DNA of 31,915 nt from Oscillospiraceae bacterium (GTDB lineage Bacteria; Bacillota; Clostridia; Oscillospirales; Oscillospiraceae). The translations under genes and the position numbers were made by a program. This document shows, in pieces, positions 8,083 to 14,726 of the stretch (the stretch's first letter is position 1; every line of letters starts with the position of its first letter). Under the pieces are notes generated by a model. That model worked only from the letters and a program-made list of their open reading frames with translations. It ran no database searches and was not told where the DNA came from. The stretch covers positions 1 to 31,915 of the forward strand of contig JAEEUX010000001.1 of assembly GCA_016290695.1 (NCBI GenBank). The letters are read 5' to 3'.

Positions 8083-8939
8083 AACAGATTCTCATTTGCT
8101 CCAATTCAGACAGGGCGGGCGGCTGCGAGATAACGCAGCTTGTTTGTGAAAAAATTCTCTCCGTTACGGATAAACTAAAGGTGTTCTTCCCCTTCCGCTC
8201 TGCGGAGGAGTTTAAATACCAGGAGCTCCTTTGCGCGGATGTCAGGGAAGAACTGGGCCGTTCCGGTCTCCTGATCTGCCTCGGCGGCGACGGGACGCTG
8301 CTTTACGGCTCGCATCTCGCGGCGGAGGCCGATATCCCGCTGCTCGGCATCAATTTCGGCCATAAGGGCTTTATCGCCTCGCTTGAGCCGGATGAGCTTG
8401 ATATGCTGGACAGCATCATCGGCGGCGCCTTCACCATCGAGGAAAGAATGATGGTATCCGTTCGCGTTGTACGCGGCGGGGCGACGGTATTTTCGGACTT
8501 CGGCCTCAACGACGTTCTTGTCCGCAGCGTCAGTTCCCATCTCATAAGACCCACCGTTTTTTGCGACGGGGCTATTATGTCGGAGTTTGCCGGCGACGGC
8601 ATCATTGTCGCCACGCCCACGGGTTCGACGGCGTATTCCATGGCTGCCGGCGGCCCAATAGTCGAGCCGGAAGCGAAAAACCTCATAGTAACCCCCATCT
8701 GCGCCCATGCGCTTAACGCGCGGACGATAATTCTCGGCGATAACCGCACAGTCACCGTTTCGCTCAAGCCGAGCGAGGGCTTTAACGTAGTCCTGTCCGT
8801 AGACGGCAAACGCGATTTTGCCATAGAGCACGGCGACAGCATTGAGATAAAAAAATCCTCGCACGTTACAAAACTCGTGAACGCGACGAGGCGGAATTAC
8901 TACGAGATAGTCAACAAGAAGCTTAATATTGATCTCTGA
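8079..8939 (+). CDS. nadK: NAD kinase
   Basis: Phosphorylates NAD to NADP. Motifs: CLGGDGTLLYG, the family GGDG signature near residue 66, INFGHKGFIA, the conserved TPTGSTAYSMAAGGP segment, and SVDGKRDF near the C terminus. Length 286 is normal. It overlaps tlyA by 4 bases (ATGA). The final codons and the TGA (8937-8939) lie within a 14-bp sequence that is repeated in front of argR, which marks the place where a toxin-antitoxin module separates the normally adjacent nadK and argR. Confidence 0.95.
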   Translation: MKQILICSNSDRAGGCEITQLVCEKILSVTDKLKVFFPFRSAEEFKYQELLCADVREELGRSGLLICLGGDGTLLYGSHLAAEADIPLLGINFGHKGFIASLEPDELDMLDSIIGGAFTIEERMMVSVRVVRGGATVFSDFGLNDVLVRSVSSHLIRPTVFCDGAIMSEFAGDGIIVATPTGSTAYSMAAGGPIVEPEAKNLIVTPICAHALNARTIILGDNRTVTVSLKPSEGFNVVLSVDGKRDFAIEHGDSIEIKKSSHVTKLVNATRRNYYEIVNKKLNIDL

Positions 8940-8945
8940 CAGAAA
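8932..8945 (+). repeat. Left copy of 14-bp direct repeat flanking the toxin-antitoxin module
   Basis: ATCTCTGACAGAAA, spanning the nadK stop codon. An identical copy lies at 9658-9671. The two bracket the relB-yoeB module exactly, so the pair looks like a target duplication or the trace of a recombination event. Confidence 0.7.
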
Positions 8946-9013
8946 AACAAGAAATGTGAGAGTACGATATGCGAACTAAAATATAAGCTATAATTATTTC
9001 ATGACCGCAGTCA

Positions 9014-9039
9014 CATTGTGTTGCAATTGCTTGACAATG
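9014..9039. promoter_or_regulatory. Palindromic operator candidate of the toxin-antitoxin operon
   Basis: A 26-bp imperfect palindrome centred on 9026/9027: CATTGT, 3 bases, GCAATTGC, 3 bases, ACAATG, symmetric at 20 of 26 positions. It covers the -35 box (9031-9036). Ribbon-helix-helix antitoxins of the RelB/DinJ type normally repress their own promoter through such sites, so this is probably the autoregulatory operator. Confidence 0.6.
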
Positions 9040-9059
9040 ACAACTTTACGCGATACAAT
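9031..9059 (+). promoter_or_regulatory. Sigma-A promoter of the relB-yoeB operon
   Basis: TTGACA (9031-9036), a 17-base spacer and TACAAT (9054-9059). The ribosome site AGAAGGGAG at 9066-9074 follows at once, leaving a very short leader before the ATG at 9083. Confidence 0.8.
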
Positions 9060-9082
9060 AAAGACAGAAGGGAGCTGATAAT

Positions 9083-9355
9083 ATGGCAAACTCATCGCAA
9101 GTAAGCTTTCGCATCGACGAAGATGTAAAGCAGAGCGCGGAACGTGCATTGAATGACATGGGGCTTACCATGTCGGCGGCGATTACTGTCTTTCTGAAAA
9201 AAGTAGGGAGAGAACGCCGCATACCTTTTGAAATATCCGCTGATCCGTTCTATTCCGAAAGCAATATGCGTTATCTTACCAACGTTATTGACGGTATTGA
9301 GGATGGCTCGCGGCCTCTTGTAGAACATGACTTAATCGAGGCAGACGACCAATGA
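9083..9355 (+). CDS. RelB/DinJ-family antitoxin
   Basis: 90-residue antitoxin of a type II module. The N-terminal half is a ribbon-helix-helix: a strand VSFRIDEDVK (about 7-16) and two helices around AERALNDMGLTMSAAITVFLKK, including the LTMSAAI turn typical of DinJ/RelB. The C-terminal 35 residues are acidic and should wrap the toxin. ATG 9083 has a strong Shine-Dalgarno 8 bases upstream. The gene overlaps the toxin by 4 bases (ATGA), the usual coupling that keeps antitoxin in excess. It is likely autoregulated through the palindrome at 9014-9039. YoeB is more often paired with a YefM-type antitoxin; here the antitoxin is of the DinJ type. Confidence 0.92.
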   Translation: MANSSQVSFRIDEDVKQSAERALNDMGLTMSAAITVFLKKVGRERRIPFEISADPFYSESNMRYLTNVIDGIEDGSRPLVEHDLIEADDQ

Positions 9356-9609
9356 AACTTAAATGGGACGAGGATGCCTGGGACGACTATCTCGCATGGC
9401 AAACGCAGGATAAAAAGACTTTAAAACGAATTAACGCTTTACTGATGGATATAACGAGAAATCCATTCGAGGGCATAGGCAAACCGGAACCGTTGAAATA
9501 TCGTAATGGTTACTGGAGCAGGCGAATAGACGAAACGAATAGAGTTGTATACAAGATTGAAAATGACACTGTCGCCATAGCGTCCGTAAGAGGTCATTAT
9601 GAAGACTGA
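9352..9609 (+). CDS. yoeB: YoeB/Txe-family mRNA interferase toxin
   Basis: 85-residue ribosome-dependent endoribonuclease that cleaves mRNA in the ribosomal A site. The protein follows the YoeB pattern closely: MKLKWDEDAWDDYLAWQ at the start, GKPEPLK in the middle, WSRRIDETNRVVY and a final GHY. E46, R64 and H82-Y83 match the catalytic Glu46, Arg65, His83 and Tyr84 of E. coli YoeB, with a one-residue gap before the arginine. All key residues are present, so the toxin looks active. It overlaps its antitoxin by 4 bases. The remaining 48 bases to the flanking repeat hold only a weak hairpin (9621-9638). Confidence 0.94.
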   Translation: MKLKWDEDAWDDYLAWQTQDKKTLKRINALLMDITRNPFEGIGKPEPLKYRNGYWSRRIDETNRVVYKIENDTVAIASVRGHYED

Positions 9610-9657
9610 ATGCTAAGGAAGCCAAGCCGAATGTTGGCGAACTGAGTGTGATCACTT

Positions 9658-9671
9658 ATCTCTGACAGAAA
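9658..9671 (+). repeat. Right copy of 14-bp direct repeat flanking the toxin-antitoxin module
   Basis: Identical to 8932-8945. Here it carries a ghost of the nadK stop and runs straight into AGGAAC, the ribosome site region of argR, consistent with the ancestral nadK-argR junction being split. Confidence 0.7.
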
Positions 9672-9685
9672 GGAACCGAACTGTA

Positions 9686-10144
9686 ATGAAAAATGACAGA
9701 CAGATGAAGATCCTCGAAATCATTGAAAAAAACGATATTGAAACGCAGGGGCAGCTTATCGAGGAACTGAACAAGTACGGATTTGAAAGCACGCAGGCGA
9801 CGGTTTCGCGCGATATGCGAGAGCTGCGTCTCGTCAAGGAACTCACAAAAGCGGGTTCCTATCGTTACACAGCCCCGGCAGAGACCCCCGACCGCAATTA
9901 TTTCGAGCGCCTGAAAACTATCTTCCGCGAGTCGGTGACGAGCTTTGCCTGCGCGCAGAACCTCGTCGTCATCAAGACGCTGCCCGGCCTTGCCAACGCA
10001 GCCGGTTCCGCGATAGACTCTATGAACATCGCCCATCTCGTCGGTTCCCTCGCGGGCGACGATACGCTTTTCCTTGCAATGGAGGATAATTCCTCGGCGA
10101 AGGTGTTCTGCAACGAGATTCAGACCATGCTCAAGGATAGATGA
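9686..10144 (+). CDS. argR: Arginine repressor ArgR/AhrC
   Basis: Hexameric, arginine-responsive transcription regulator of arginine synthesis and breakdown. The N-terminal winged helix (1-70) contains the recognition segment TQATVSRDMRELRLVK. The C-terminal oligomerisation and arginine-binding domain (about 85-152) carries NLVVIKTLPGLANAAGSAID and the AGDDT arginine-pocket motif. Length 152 is standard. In Clostridia the gene commonly sits between nadK and recN, as here apart from the inserted toxin-antitoxin genes. It probably depended on the dxs operon promoter before the insertion; no clear separate promoter is visible between 9610 and 9685. Confidence 0.95.
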   Translation: MKNDRQMKILEIIEKNDIETQGQLIEELNKYGFESTQATVSRDMRELRLVKELTKAGSYRYTAPAETPDRNYFERLKTIFRESVTSFACAQNLVVIKTLPGLANAAGSAIDSMNIAHLVGSLAGDDTLFLAMEDNSSAKVFCNEIQTMLKDR

Positions 10145-10168
10145 CGAAATAAGGAAAGCTGACGAATT

Positions 10169-11869
10169 ATGTTAAATCTGCTCCACATTGAAAACGTCGC
10201 CGTTATCGAAAAAGCCGAGCTCGAATTTGAACCCGGGCTGAACGTCCTCACGGGCGAAACGGGCGCAGGCAAATCCATTATTATCGACTCGATTAACGCC
10301 ATTCTCGGCGAGCGCGTCGGCAAGGGGCTCGTCCGCACGGGCGCAGCAAGCGCCGTCATTACGGCGGAGTTTTCGTCCGACAGCCTGCCGCAGACTTGGT
10401 TTGAAGAAAACGATATAGAGTATGAAGCGGGGGAGAGCCTTGTCGTCATGCGGAAAATAAGCGCGGACGGGAAGAGCTCTGGCCGTATCAACGGCATGCC
10501 CGTCAGCACGGCCTGTATGCGCGAGCTGGGCGATATGCTCATAGACGTTCACGGCCAGAACGACGGACGGCGCCTGCTGAACGAAGCAAGCCACCGCGCC
10601 TATCTCGACGGCTTTGGCGCGCTCGGCGGCGCTCTTGCGGAGTATAAGAAGCATTACGAGGCGTATAAGACTCTCAAGGCGGCGCTGAACGAGCTGCGGG
10701 AGCACGAAAACGACAAGGAGCGCCTTGCCGACGAGCTTCGGGGCAAAATTGCGGAGATAGAGGAACTTGACCCGCGCGCGGACGAATACGATGAGCTGAA
10801 GGCTAATTGCGAGCTCATGCGTAATTCCGAGAAAATAAGCGAATTTATTGACCGCGCGTATTACGCGATGTACGGGGGCGATAATACCGACGGCGCGCTC
10901 GCCCTTTTGAGCGAGGCGGACGCTGAGCTTGAGTCCGCCGTGCGTTACACTGACAGGCTCGATGAGCTTGCCAAGACCCTGCGGGATTTGCGATACGGCG
11001 CCGAGGACGTCACGGACAGCCTTATGCGTTTCCGCGAAAGCCTCGATTTTTCCGTTTCGGAGCTTGACCGCGCGGAAACGCGCCTCAACAGGCTTGAAAA
11101 GCTAATTAAAAAATACGGTTCGCTTGAGGCCGTTCCCGAGCTTTTGAAAAAGATGAAAAACGACCTTGAGGACGTTGAGTATCTATCTGAAAACATAGAA
11201 AAGCGCGAAAATGAGCTTGACGCAAAGCGCGCTTCACTTAAAAAAGAAGCCGCCGCAATCTCCGCAAAGCGCGCAAAATGCGCCTCCGAGCTTGAAAAGC
11301 GCATAGTCAAGGAGCTTTCGGAGCTGAATATGCCGAAGGTCAGCTTCCGCGTTGAGATATCTCCGCTCGGCGGGGAGGACGGCTTCGATTCCACGGGCTG
11401 CGATGCCGTGCGCTTCCTCATGTCGGCTAACGCGGGCGAGGAGCTTGGCAGGATAAGCAAAATCGCCTCCGGCGGCGAGCTTTCGAGAATTATGCTTGCA
11501 ATGAAAACCGTCCTTTCTGATTCCGAGGCGACGGAAACCCTCATATTTGACGAAATTGACACGGGCGTATCCGGCAAGGCGGCCCAAAGCGTCGCGGAAA
11601 AGTTAGCGGTGCTCAGCAGGGGTAAGCAGGTTCTATGCGTGACGCATCTTCCGCAGCTTGCTGTAATGGCGGACGCAGGCTTCCTCATAGAAAAATCCGA
11701 GAGCGAGGGAAGAACCTTTACGAGCGCCCGCAAGCTCGATAATGAGGGGCGGAAAAACGAAATAGCCCGCATAACGGGCGGCGCAAACATAACCGAAACC
11801 CTTCTCGAAAGCGCGGCAGAGCAGCTCGCTGCCGCAAGAAAATTCAAGGAAGGTCTGAAAAGCTTATGA
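10169..11869 (+). CDS. recN: DNA repair protein RecN
   Basis: SMC-like ATPase acting early in double-strand break repair. The N-terminal P-loop GETGAGKS lies at about 30-37. A coiled-coil region rich in Glu, Lys and Leu covers roughly 155-365. The C-terminal half has the ABC signature ASGGELSRIMLA, the Walker B LIFDEIDTGVSG and the VTHLPQ segment with its switch histidine. 566 residues is normal. It follows argR by 24 bases with an AAGGAAAG ribosome site and overlaps the next small gene by 4 bases. In many spore formers spoIVB and spo0A follow recN; they do not here. Confidence 0.95.
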   Translation: MLNLLHIENVAVIEKAELEFEPGLNVLTGETGAGKSIIIDSINAILGERVGKGLVRTGAASAVITAEFSSDSLPQTWFEENDIEYEAGESLVVMRKISADGKSSGRINGMPVSTACMRELGDMLIDVHGQNDGRRLLNEASHRAYLDGFGALGGALAEYKKHYEAYKTLKAALNELREHENDKERLADELRGKIAEIEELDPRADEYDELKANCELMRNSEKISEFIDRAYYAMYGGDNTDGALALLSEADAELESAVRYTDRLDELAKTLRDLRYGAEDVTDSLMRFRESLDFSVSELDRAETRLNRLEKLIKKYGSLEAVPELLKKMKNDLEDVEYLSENIEKRENELDAKRASLKKEAAAISAKRAKCASELEKRIVKELSELNMPKVSFRVEISPLGGEDGFDSTGCDAVRFLMSANAGEELGRISKIASGGELSRIMLAMKTVLSDSEATETLIFDEIDTGVSGKAAQSVAEKLAVLSRGKQVLCVTHLPQLAVMADAGFLIEKSESEGRTFTSARKLDNEGRKNEIARITGGANITETLLESAAEQLAAARKFKEGLKSL

Positions 11870-12195
11870 GCACACAATCCACGATATACGTCGGCCTGAA
11901 CGACGCAGACACGAAGGTCCAAAAATTCGATACGGAGAAATACATATCAGTTCTCCGTAATGTATGCCATAACTATAACGTCGCTTTTTCATTCCACATG
12001 ATAAACGGCGGCTATTTTCATGACGACGGGCGCTATACGGAGGAAAATACTTTGGTCCTCATCCTTATAGATGTCCCGGAGAATACGGTCAGGGAAATAG
12101 CAAAAGACCTTTGCGCCTTCTTCCATCAGGAAAGCGTCATGGTGACTGCAGCTCCATGTTCTGTCGAGTTCGTGCGGGAGAACGTTGAAGAGTGA
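11866..12195 (+). CDS. Small conserved protein of unknown function (possibly DUF3574-like)
   Basis: 109 residues, translationally coupled to recN by an ATGA overlap. The start TIYVGLNDADTK and the segment GRYTEENTLVLILID suggest an alpha/beta ferredoxin-like fold in which two strands flank a helix. This is reminiscent of DUF3574-type proteins, but I cannot confirm family membership by eye. It has no signal peptide, membrane segment or obvious catalytic motif. Function is unknown. The coupling with recN suggests co-expression rather than a proven role in repair. Confidence 0.75.
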   Translation: MSTQSTIYVGLNDADTKVQKFDTEKYISVLRNVCHNYNVAFSFHMINGGYFHDDGRYTEENTLVLILIDVPENTVREIAKDLCAFFHQESVMVTAAPCSVEFVRENVEE

Positions 12196-12232
12196 ACTGC
12201 TTCAACGAAGAAATTTTGCCCGCCAAAATCAG

Positions 12233-12260
12233 TTGACAAATAATTTCAATATGATATACT
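12233..12260 (+). promoter_or_regulatory. Sigma-A promoter of the tyrS T-box leader
   Basis: TTGACA (12233-12238), a 16-base spacer and TATACT (12255-12260). Transcription would begin near 12267, just at the base of the T-box stem I. Confidence 0.8.
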
Positions 12261-12266
12261 ACATTA

Positions 12267-12545
12267 AGTTTAAAGGCAATGATGAGAGCAAGTAGCCAAA
12301 GCTTGCTTGCGCAGAGAGGCTCCGGTTTGGTGTAAGGAGCTGTTGCGGCTTTGGTGAATACATCTCGGAGCAGCCGCCCGAACCCGCCTTGTGCGGCAGT
12401 AGGAGCGGACGGGGTTCGCCCGTTACAGCGTTTGGGGAACCCGTTCCCCGTGAGGCGCGCGCCGCGAGGCCCGCGCGAACAGAGGTGGTACCGCGTAATT
12501 ACTACGCCCTCTTTCAGAGATTATCTGAGAGAGGGCGTTTTCTTG
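12267..12545 (+). promoter_or_regulatory. Tyr-specific T-box riboswitch leader of tyrS
   Basis: The RNA senses uncharged tRNA-Tyr and allows read-through into tyrS when tyrosine is short. The hallmark T-box sequence AGAGGTGGTACCGCG lies at 12481-12495. Upstream, GATGAGAGCAAGTAG (about 12281-12295) and the AGAGAGG bulge segment (about 12313-12319) belong to stem I. GGTGAATACATC places the specifier loop, with UAC (Tyr codon) at 12359-12361. The region 12366-12480 is very GC-rich and should hold the stem II/III and linker structures; it is longer than in compact T-boxes. The specifier codon agrees with the downstream gene. Confidence 0.92.
12504..12545 (+). terminator. T-box-controlled intrinsic terminator
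   Basis: A 15-bp stem, 12504-12518 with 12524-12538, contains one G-U pair and a 5-base loop, and is followed by GTTTTCTTGTT. It begins only 8 bases after the T-box sequence, so its formation excludes the antiterminator. Confidence 0.9.
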
Positions 12546-12576
12546 TTGAAGGGGGACTGGATATGGACGGCATTGC

Positions 12577-12604
12577 CGGGATCTATGGGCGTAGCCCCGT
12601 TTTT
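12577..12604 (+). terminator. Possible second hairpin with T-tract before tyrS
   Basis: CGGG (12577-12580) pairs with CCCG (12596-12599), and CTA (12583-12585) with TAG (12592-12594), with a small internal loop, followed by TTTTT at 12600-12604. The stem is short and interrupted, so it may be only a weak pause or terminator site between the T-box and tyrS. Confidence 0.3.
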
Positions 12605-12641
12605 GAATTAATAATAAATTTTTAGAGATAGGTGAAAGACA

Positions 12642-13874
12642 ATGGAAATGTATGAAGAATTAGTTGCCCGCGGGCTTATCGCTCAGGTTACGGACGAAAA
12701 AGAAATCCGCGAGCTTATTAACGGCGGCAAAGCCCGCTTTTACATCGGCTTTGACTGCACGGCGGACAGCCTTACCGCAGGACATTTCATGGCGCTCACA
12801 CTGATGAAGCGTTTGCAGCAGGCGGGAAACCAGCCCATCGCGCTTATCGGCGGCGGCACGACAATGATAGGCGACCCCTCCGGGCGCACCGACATGAGAA
12901 AAATGCTCACGCGCGAGGACATCGACCATAACGCGGCCTGCTTCCGCCGCCAGATGGAGAAGTTCATCGAGTTCGGCCCCGATAAGGCCCTCATGGTAAA
13001 CAACGCCGATTGGCTGCTTAACCTTAACTATGTCGAGCTGCTGCGGGAGGTTGGCCCCCACTTCTCCGTGAACAATATGCTGCGCGCCGAGTGCTACAAA
13101 AACCGCATGGAGCGCGGCCTCAGCTTCTTTGAGTTCAACTACATGATAATGCAGTCCTACGACTTTTATCATCTTTTCCAGCATTACGGCTGCAATATGC
13201 AGTTCGGCGGCGACGACCAGTGGAGCAATATGCTCGGCGGCACTGAGCTTATCCGCAAGAAGCTCGGCAAGGATGCTTACGCCATGACTATTACGCTTCT
13301 GACGGACTCCAACGGCAACAAGATGGGCAAGACTGCGGGCAACGCCGTCTGGCTCGACCCCAACAAGACCTCTCCTTTCGAGTTCTATCAGTATTGGCGC
13401 AACGTGGGCGACGCGGACGTTATAAAGTGCCTCAAGATGCTCACCTTCCTGCCGCTTGAAGAGATAAACGAGATGGCAAAGTGGGAGGGCAGCCAGCTCA
13501 ACCGCGCCAAGGAGATACTTGCCTTTGAGCTTACGAAGCTCGTTCACTCCGAGGCCGAAGCCGAGGAAGCGCAGAATACCGCCCGCGCCCTGTTCAGCCA
13601 GGGCGGTGACGTGGCGAATATGCCGTCTCAGGCTATAAGCGAAGATAAATTCGCCGCCGACGGAACCGTCGGCGCTATCGACCTGCTTGTTCTCAGCGGG
13701 CTTTGCAGTTCTAACGGCGATGCGCGCCGCAATATCCAGCAGGGCGGCGTTGAGATAGCGGGCAAGAAGGTTGCCGATACCTCCGTCCGCTTCACGAAGG
13801 ACGACCTAAAGGGCGAGGGCATCGTGGTAAAACGCGGAAAGAAAAACTTTTGCCGCGTTTATATCGAAGGCTAA
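12642..13874 (+). CDS. tyrS: Tyrosine--tRNA ligase
   Basis: Class I aminoacyl-tRNA synthetase charging tRNA-Tyr. The Rossmann core holds YIGFDCTADSLTAGH, with TAGH (45-48) in the HIGH position, GGGTTMIGDPSGRTDMR, the tyrosine-pocket segment QSYDFYHLF, GGDDQWSN and KMGKT (227-231) in the KMSKS position. The C-terminal 60 residues form an S4 domain (ARRNIQQGGVEIAGKKV). 410 residues is normal. TAGH plus KMGKT suggests the TyrS subtype with KMGK rather than the KFGK subtype. It is controlled by the T-box leader immediately upstream and is monocistronic, since the next gene is convergent. Confidence 0.96.
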   Translation: MEMYEELVARGLIAQVTDEKEIRELINGGKARFYIGFDCTADSLTAGHFMALTLMKRLQQAGNQPIALIGGGTTMIGDPSGRTDMRKMLTREDIDHNAACFRRQMEKFIEFGPDKALMVNNADWLLNLNYVELLREVGPHFSVNNMLRAECYKNRMERGLSFFEFNYMIMQSYDFYHLFQHYGCNMQFGGDDQWSNMLGGTELIRKKLGKDAYAMTITLLTDSNGNKMGKTAGNAVWLDPNKTSPFEFYQYWRNVGDADVIKCLKMLTFLPLEEINEMAKWEGSQLNRAKEILAFELTKLVHSEAEAEEAQNTARALFSQGGDVANMPSQAISEDKFAADGTVGAIDLLVLSGLCSSNGDARRNIQQGGVEIAGKKVADTSVRFTKDDLKGEGIVVKRGKKNFCRVYIEG

Positions 13875-13881
13875 ACGATAA

Positions 13882-13916
13882 TTAAAGGCCCGGCGTTTTT
13901 AGTCGAACGCCGGGCC
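13882..13916 (-). terminator. Intrinsic terminator of the udg-DUF2156-GNAT operon
   Basis: A perfect 11-bp inverted repeat, GGCCCGGCGTT (13887-13897) and AACGCCGGGCC (13906-13916), overlaps the GNAT stop codon. Read on the minus strand the stem runs into TTTAATT; on the plus strand it is followed by GAAGTAA with no T-tract. It therefore serves mainly the minus-strand genes, though it may also slow read-through from tyrS. Confidence 0.65.
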
Positions 13917-14726
13917 GAAGTAAATATCATCCGGCGCATCTGCGCCGCAGAGCATCCCGAAGGGTATTTTTTCTTCGGGGTGCTTTTTTGTATGCGGATA
14001 AAAATATTCGCAGCAGGGGAGAGAGAAGGAAGCGCAGAGCGCTTCGGCAAAGGGCCTCGGCTCGTCTTCAAGGCTCAGAAGCTCCTTTATAATTAGCCTG
14101 CCGTCCGAAATTTCGCAGGCGGCGACAGCCTCCGATGCACCGAGAGATAGCTTGTAAAGTCCGCCGTCAGAGAGCTTCATCGTTGTTTCAAAAAAGCTCG
14201 CAGCGGTTTTGTTCAGCCGGACGTGCGCTCGCCCGCAAAGGTATTTTTCGCGCAGCACGGAATACTGCTCCGCACCTACGGCCTCGCGCTCAAAACCCGC
14301 GTAATAGCGGGGCAGAGCGCTGGCCTTCGCCGTGTAAAACGCCGTCCGGTAGCAGAAGCGCTCATAATAAGAAAAAAGACTGTCTTCCGCCGGGACGAGC
14401 GCGGAAGCTCCATCCTCGCTCTGAATACGGCGCACTATTTTCGCCGCAAGACCGCATCCCCGATGCTCGGGCAGTGTCGCGAGCGCGTAAAGGTAGCCAA
14501 ATGGGATTTCCCCTCCCTTAAAAACAATAGAGCCTGTATCGAGCGAATAGCCGGCGGCGACGAGCCTGCCGCCGCGCCTTGCGCCGAAAGCCCTGATATG
14601 CCCCTCAAGGGAAGAGAAAAAAAGAGAAATATACTCTTCCTCATCGCCGAAAACCTCGCTCCAGATGCGGCTAAGCTCGGACAAATCGGCGCCCCGCAGG
14701 GGGATGGTTTCAATCAAATCTTCCAT
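13899..14726 (-). CDS. GNAT-family N-acetyltransferase
   Basis: Predicted acetyl-CoA-dependent acyltransferase of 275 residues. The first half carries the GNAT core: a strand VAAGYSLDTGSIVF, then LATLPEHRGCGLAAKIVRRI, which matches motif A (R/Q-x-x-G-x-G/A) for pyrophosphate binding at about 87-104. The C-terminal half (140-275) is an additional domain of the kind seen in Eis-like or DUF4346-type two-domain acetyltransferases, with an unusual YCEYFYPH-like aromatic segment before the end. The substrate cannot be told. It overlaps the DUF2156 gene by 13 bases and is the last gene of a three-gene minus-strand unit. Confidence 0.85.
   Translation of the reverse strand: MEDLIETIPLRGADLSELSRIWSEVFGDEEEYISLFFSSLEGHIRAFGARRGGRLVAAGYSLDTGSIVFKGGEIPFGYLYALATLPEHRGCGLAAKIVRRIQSEDGASALVPAEDSLFSYYERFCYRTAFYTAKASALPRYYAGFEREAVGAEQYSVLREKYLCGRAHVRLNKTAASFFETTMKLSDGGLYKLSLGASEAVAACEISDGRLIIKELLSLEDEPRPFAEALCASFSLPCCEYFYPHTKKHPEEKIPFGMLCGADAPDDIYFGPAFD

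Noticed and set aside
10945..11922. 325-codon minus-strand frame opposite recN
   Set aside because: Ser/Arg-rich translation typical of an antisense frame to a Glu/Leu-rich coiled coil; recN has all SMC motifs.
12351..12625. Two overlapping open frames of 86 and 78 codons in the tyrS leader
   Set aside because: They cover the T-box riboswitch and terminator, have no ribosome site, and their composition follows the RNA structure.
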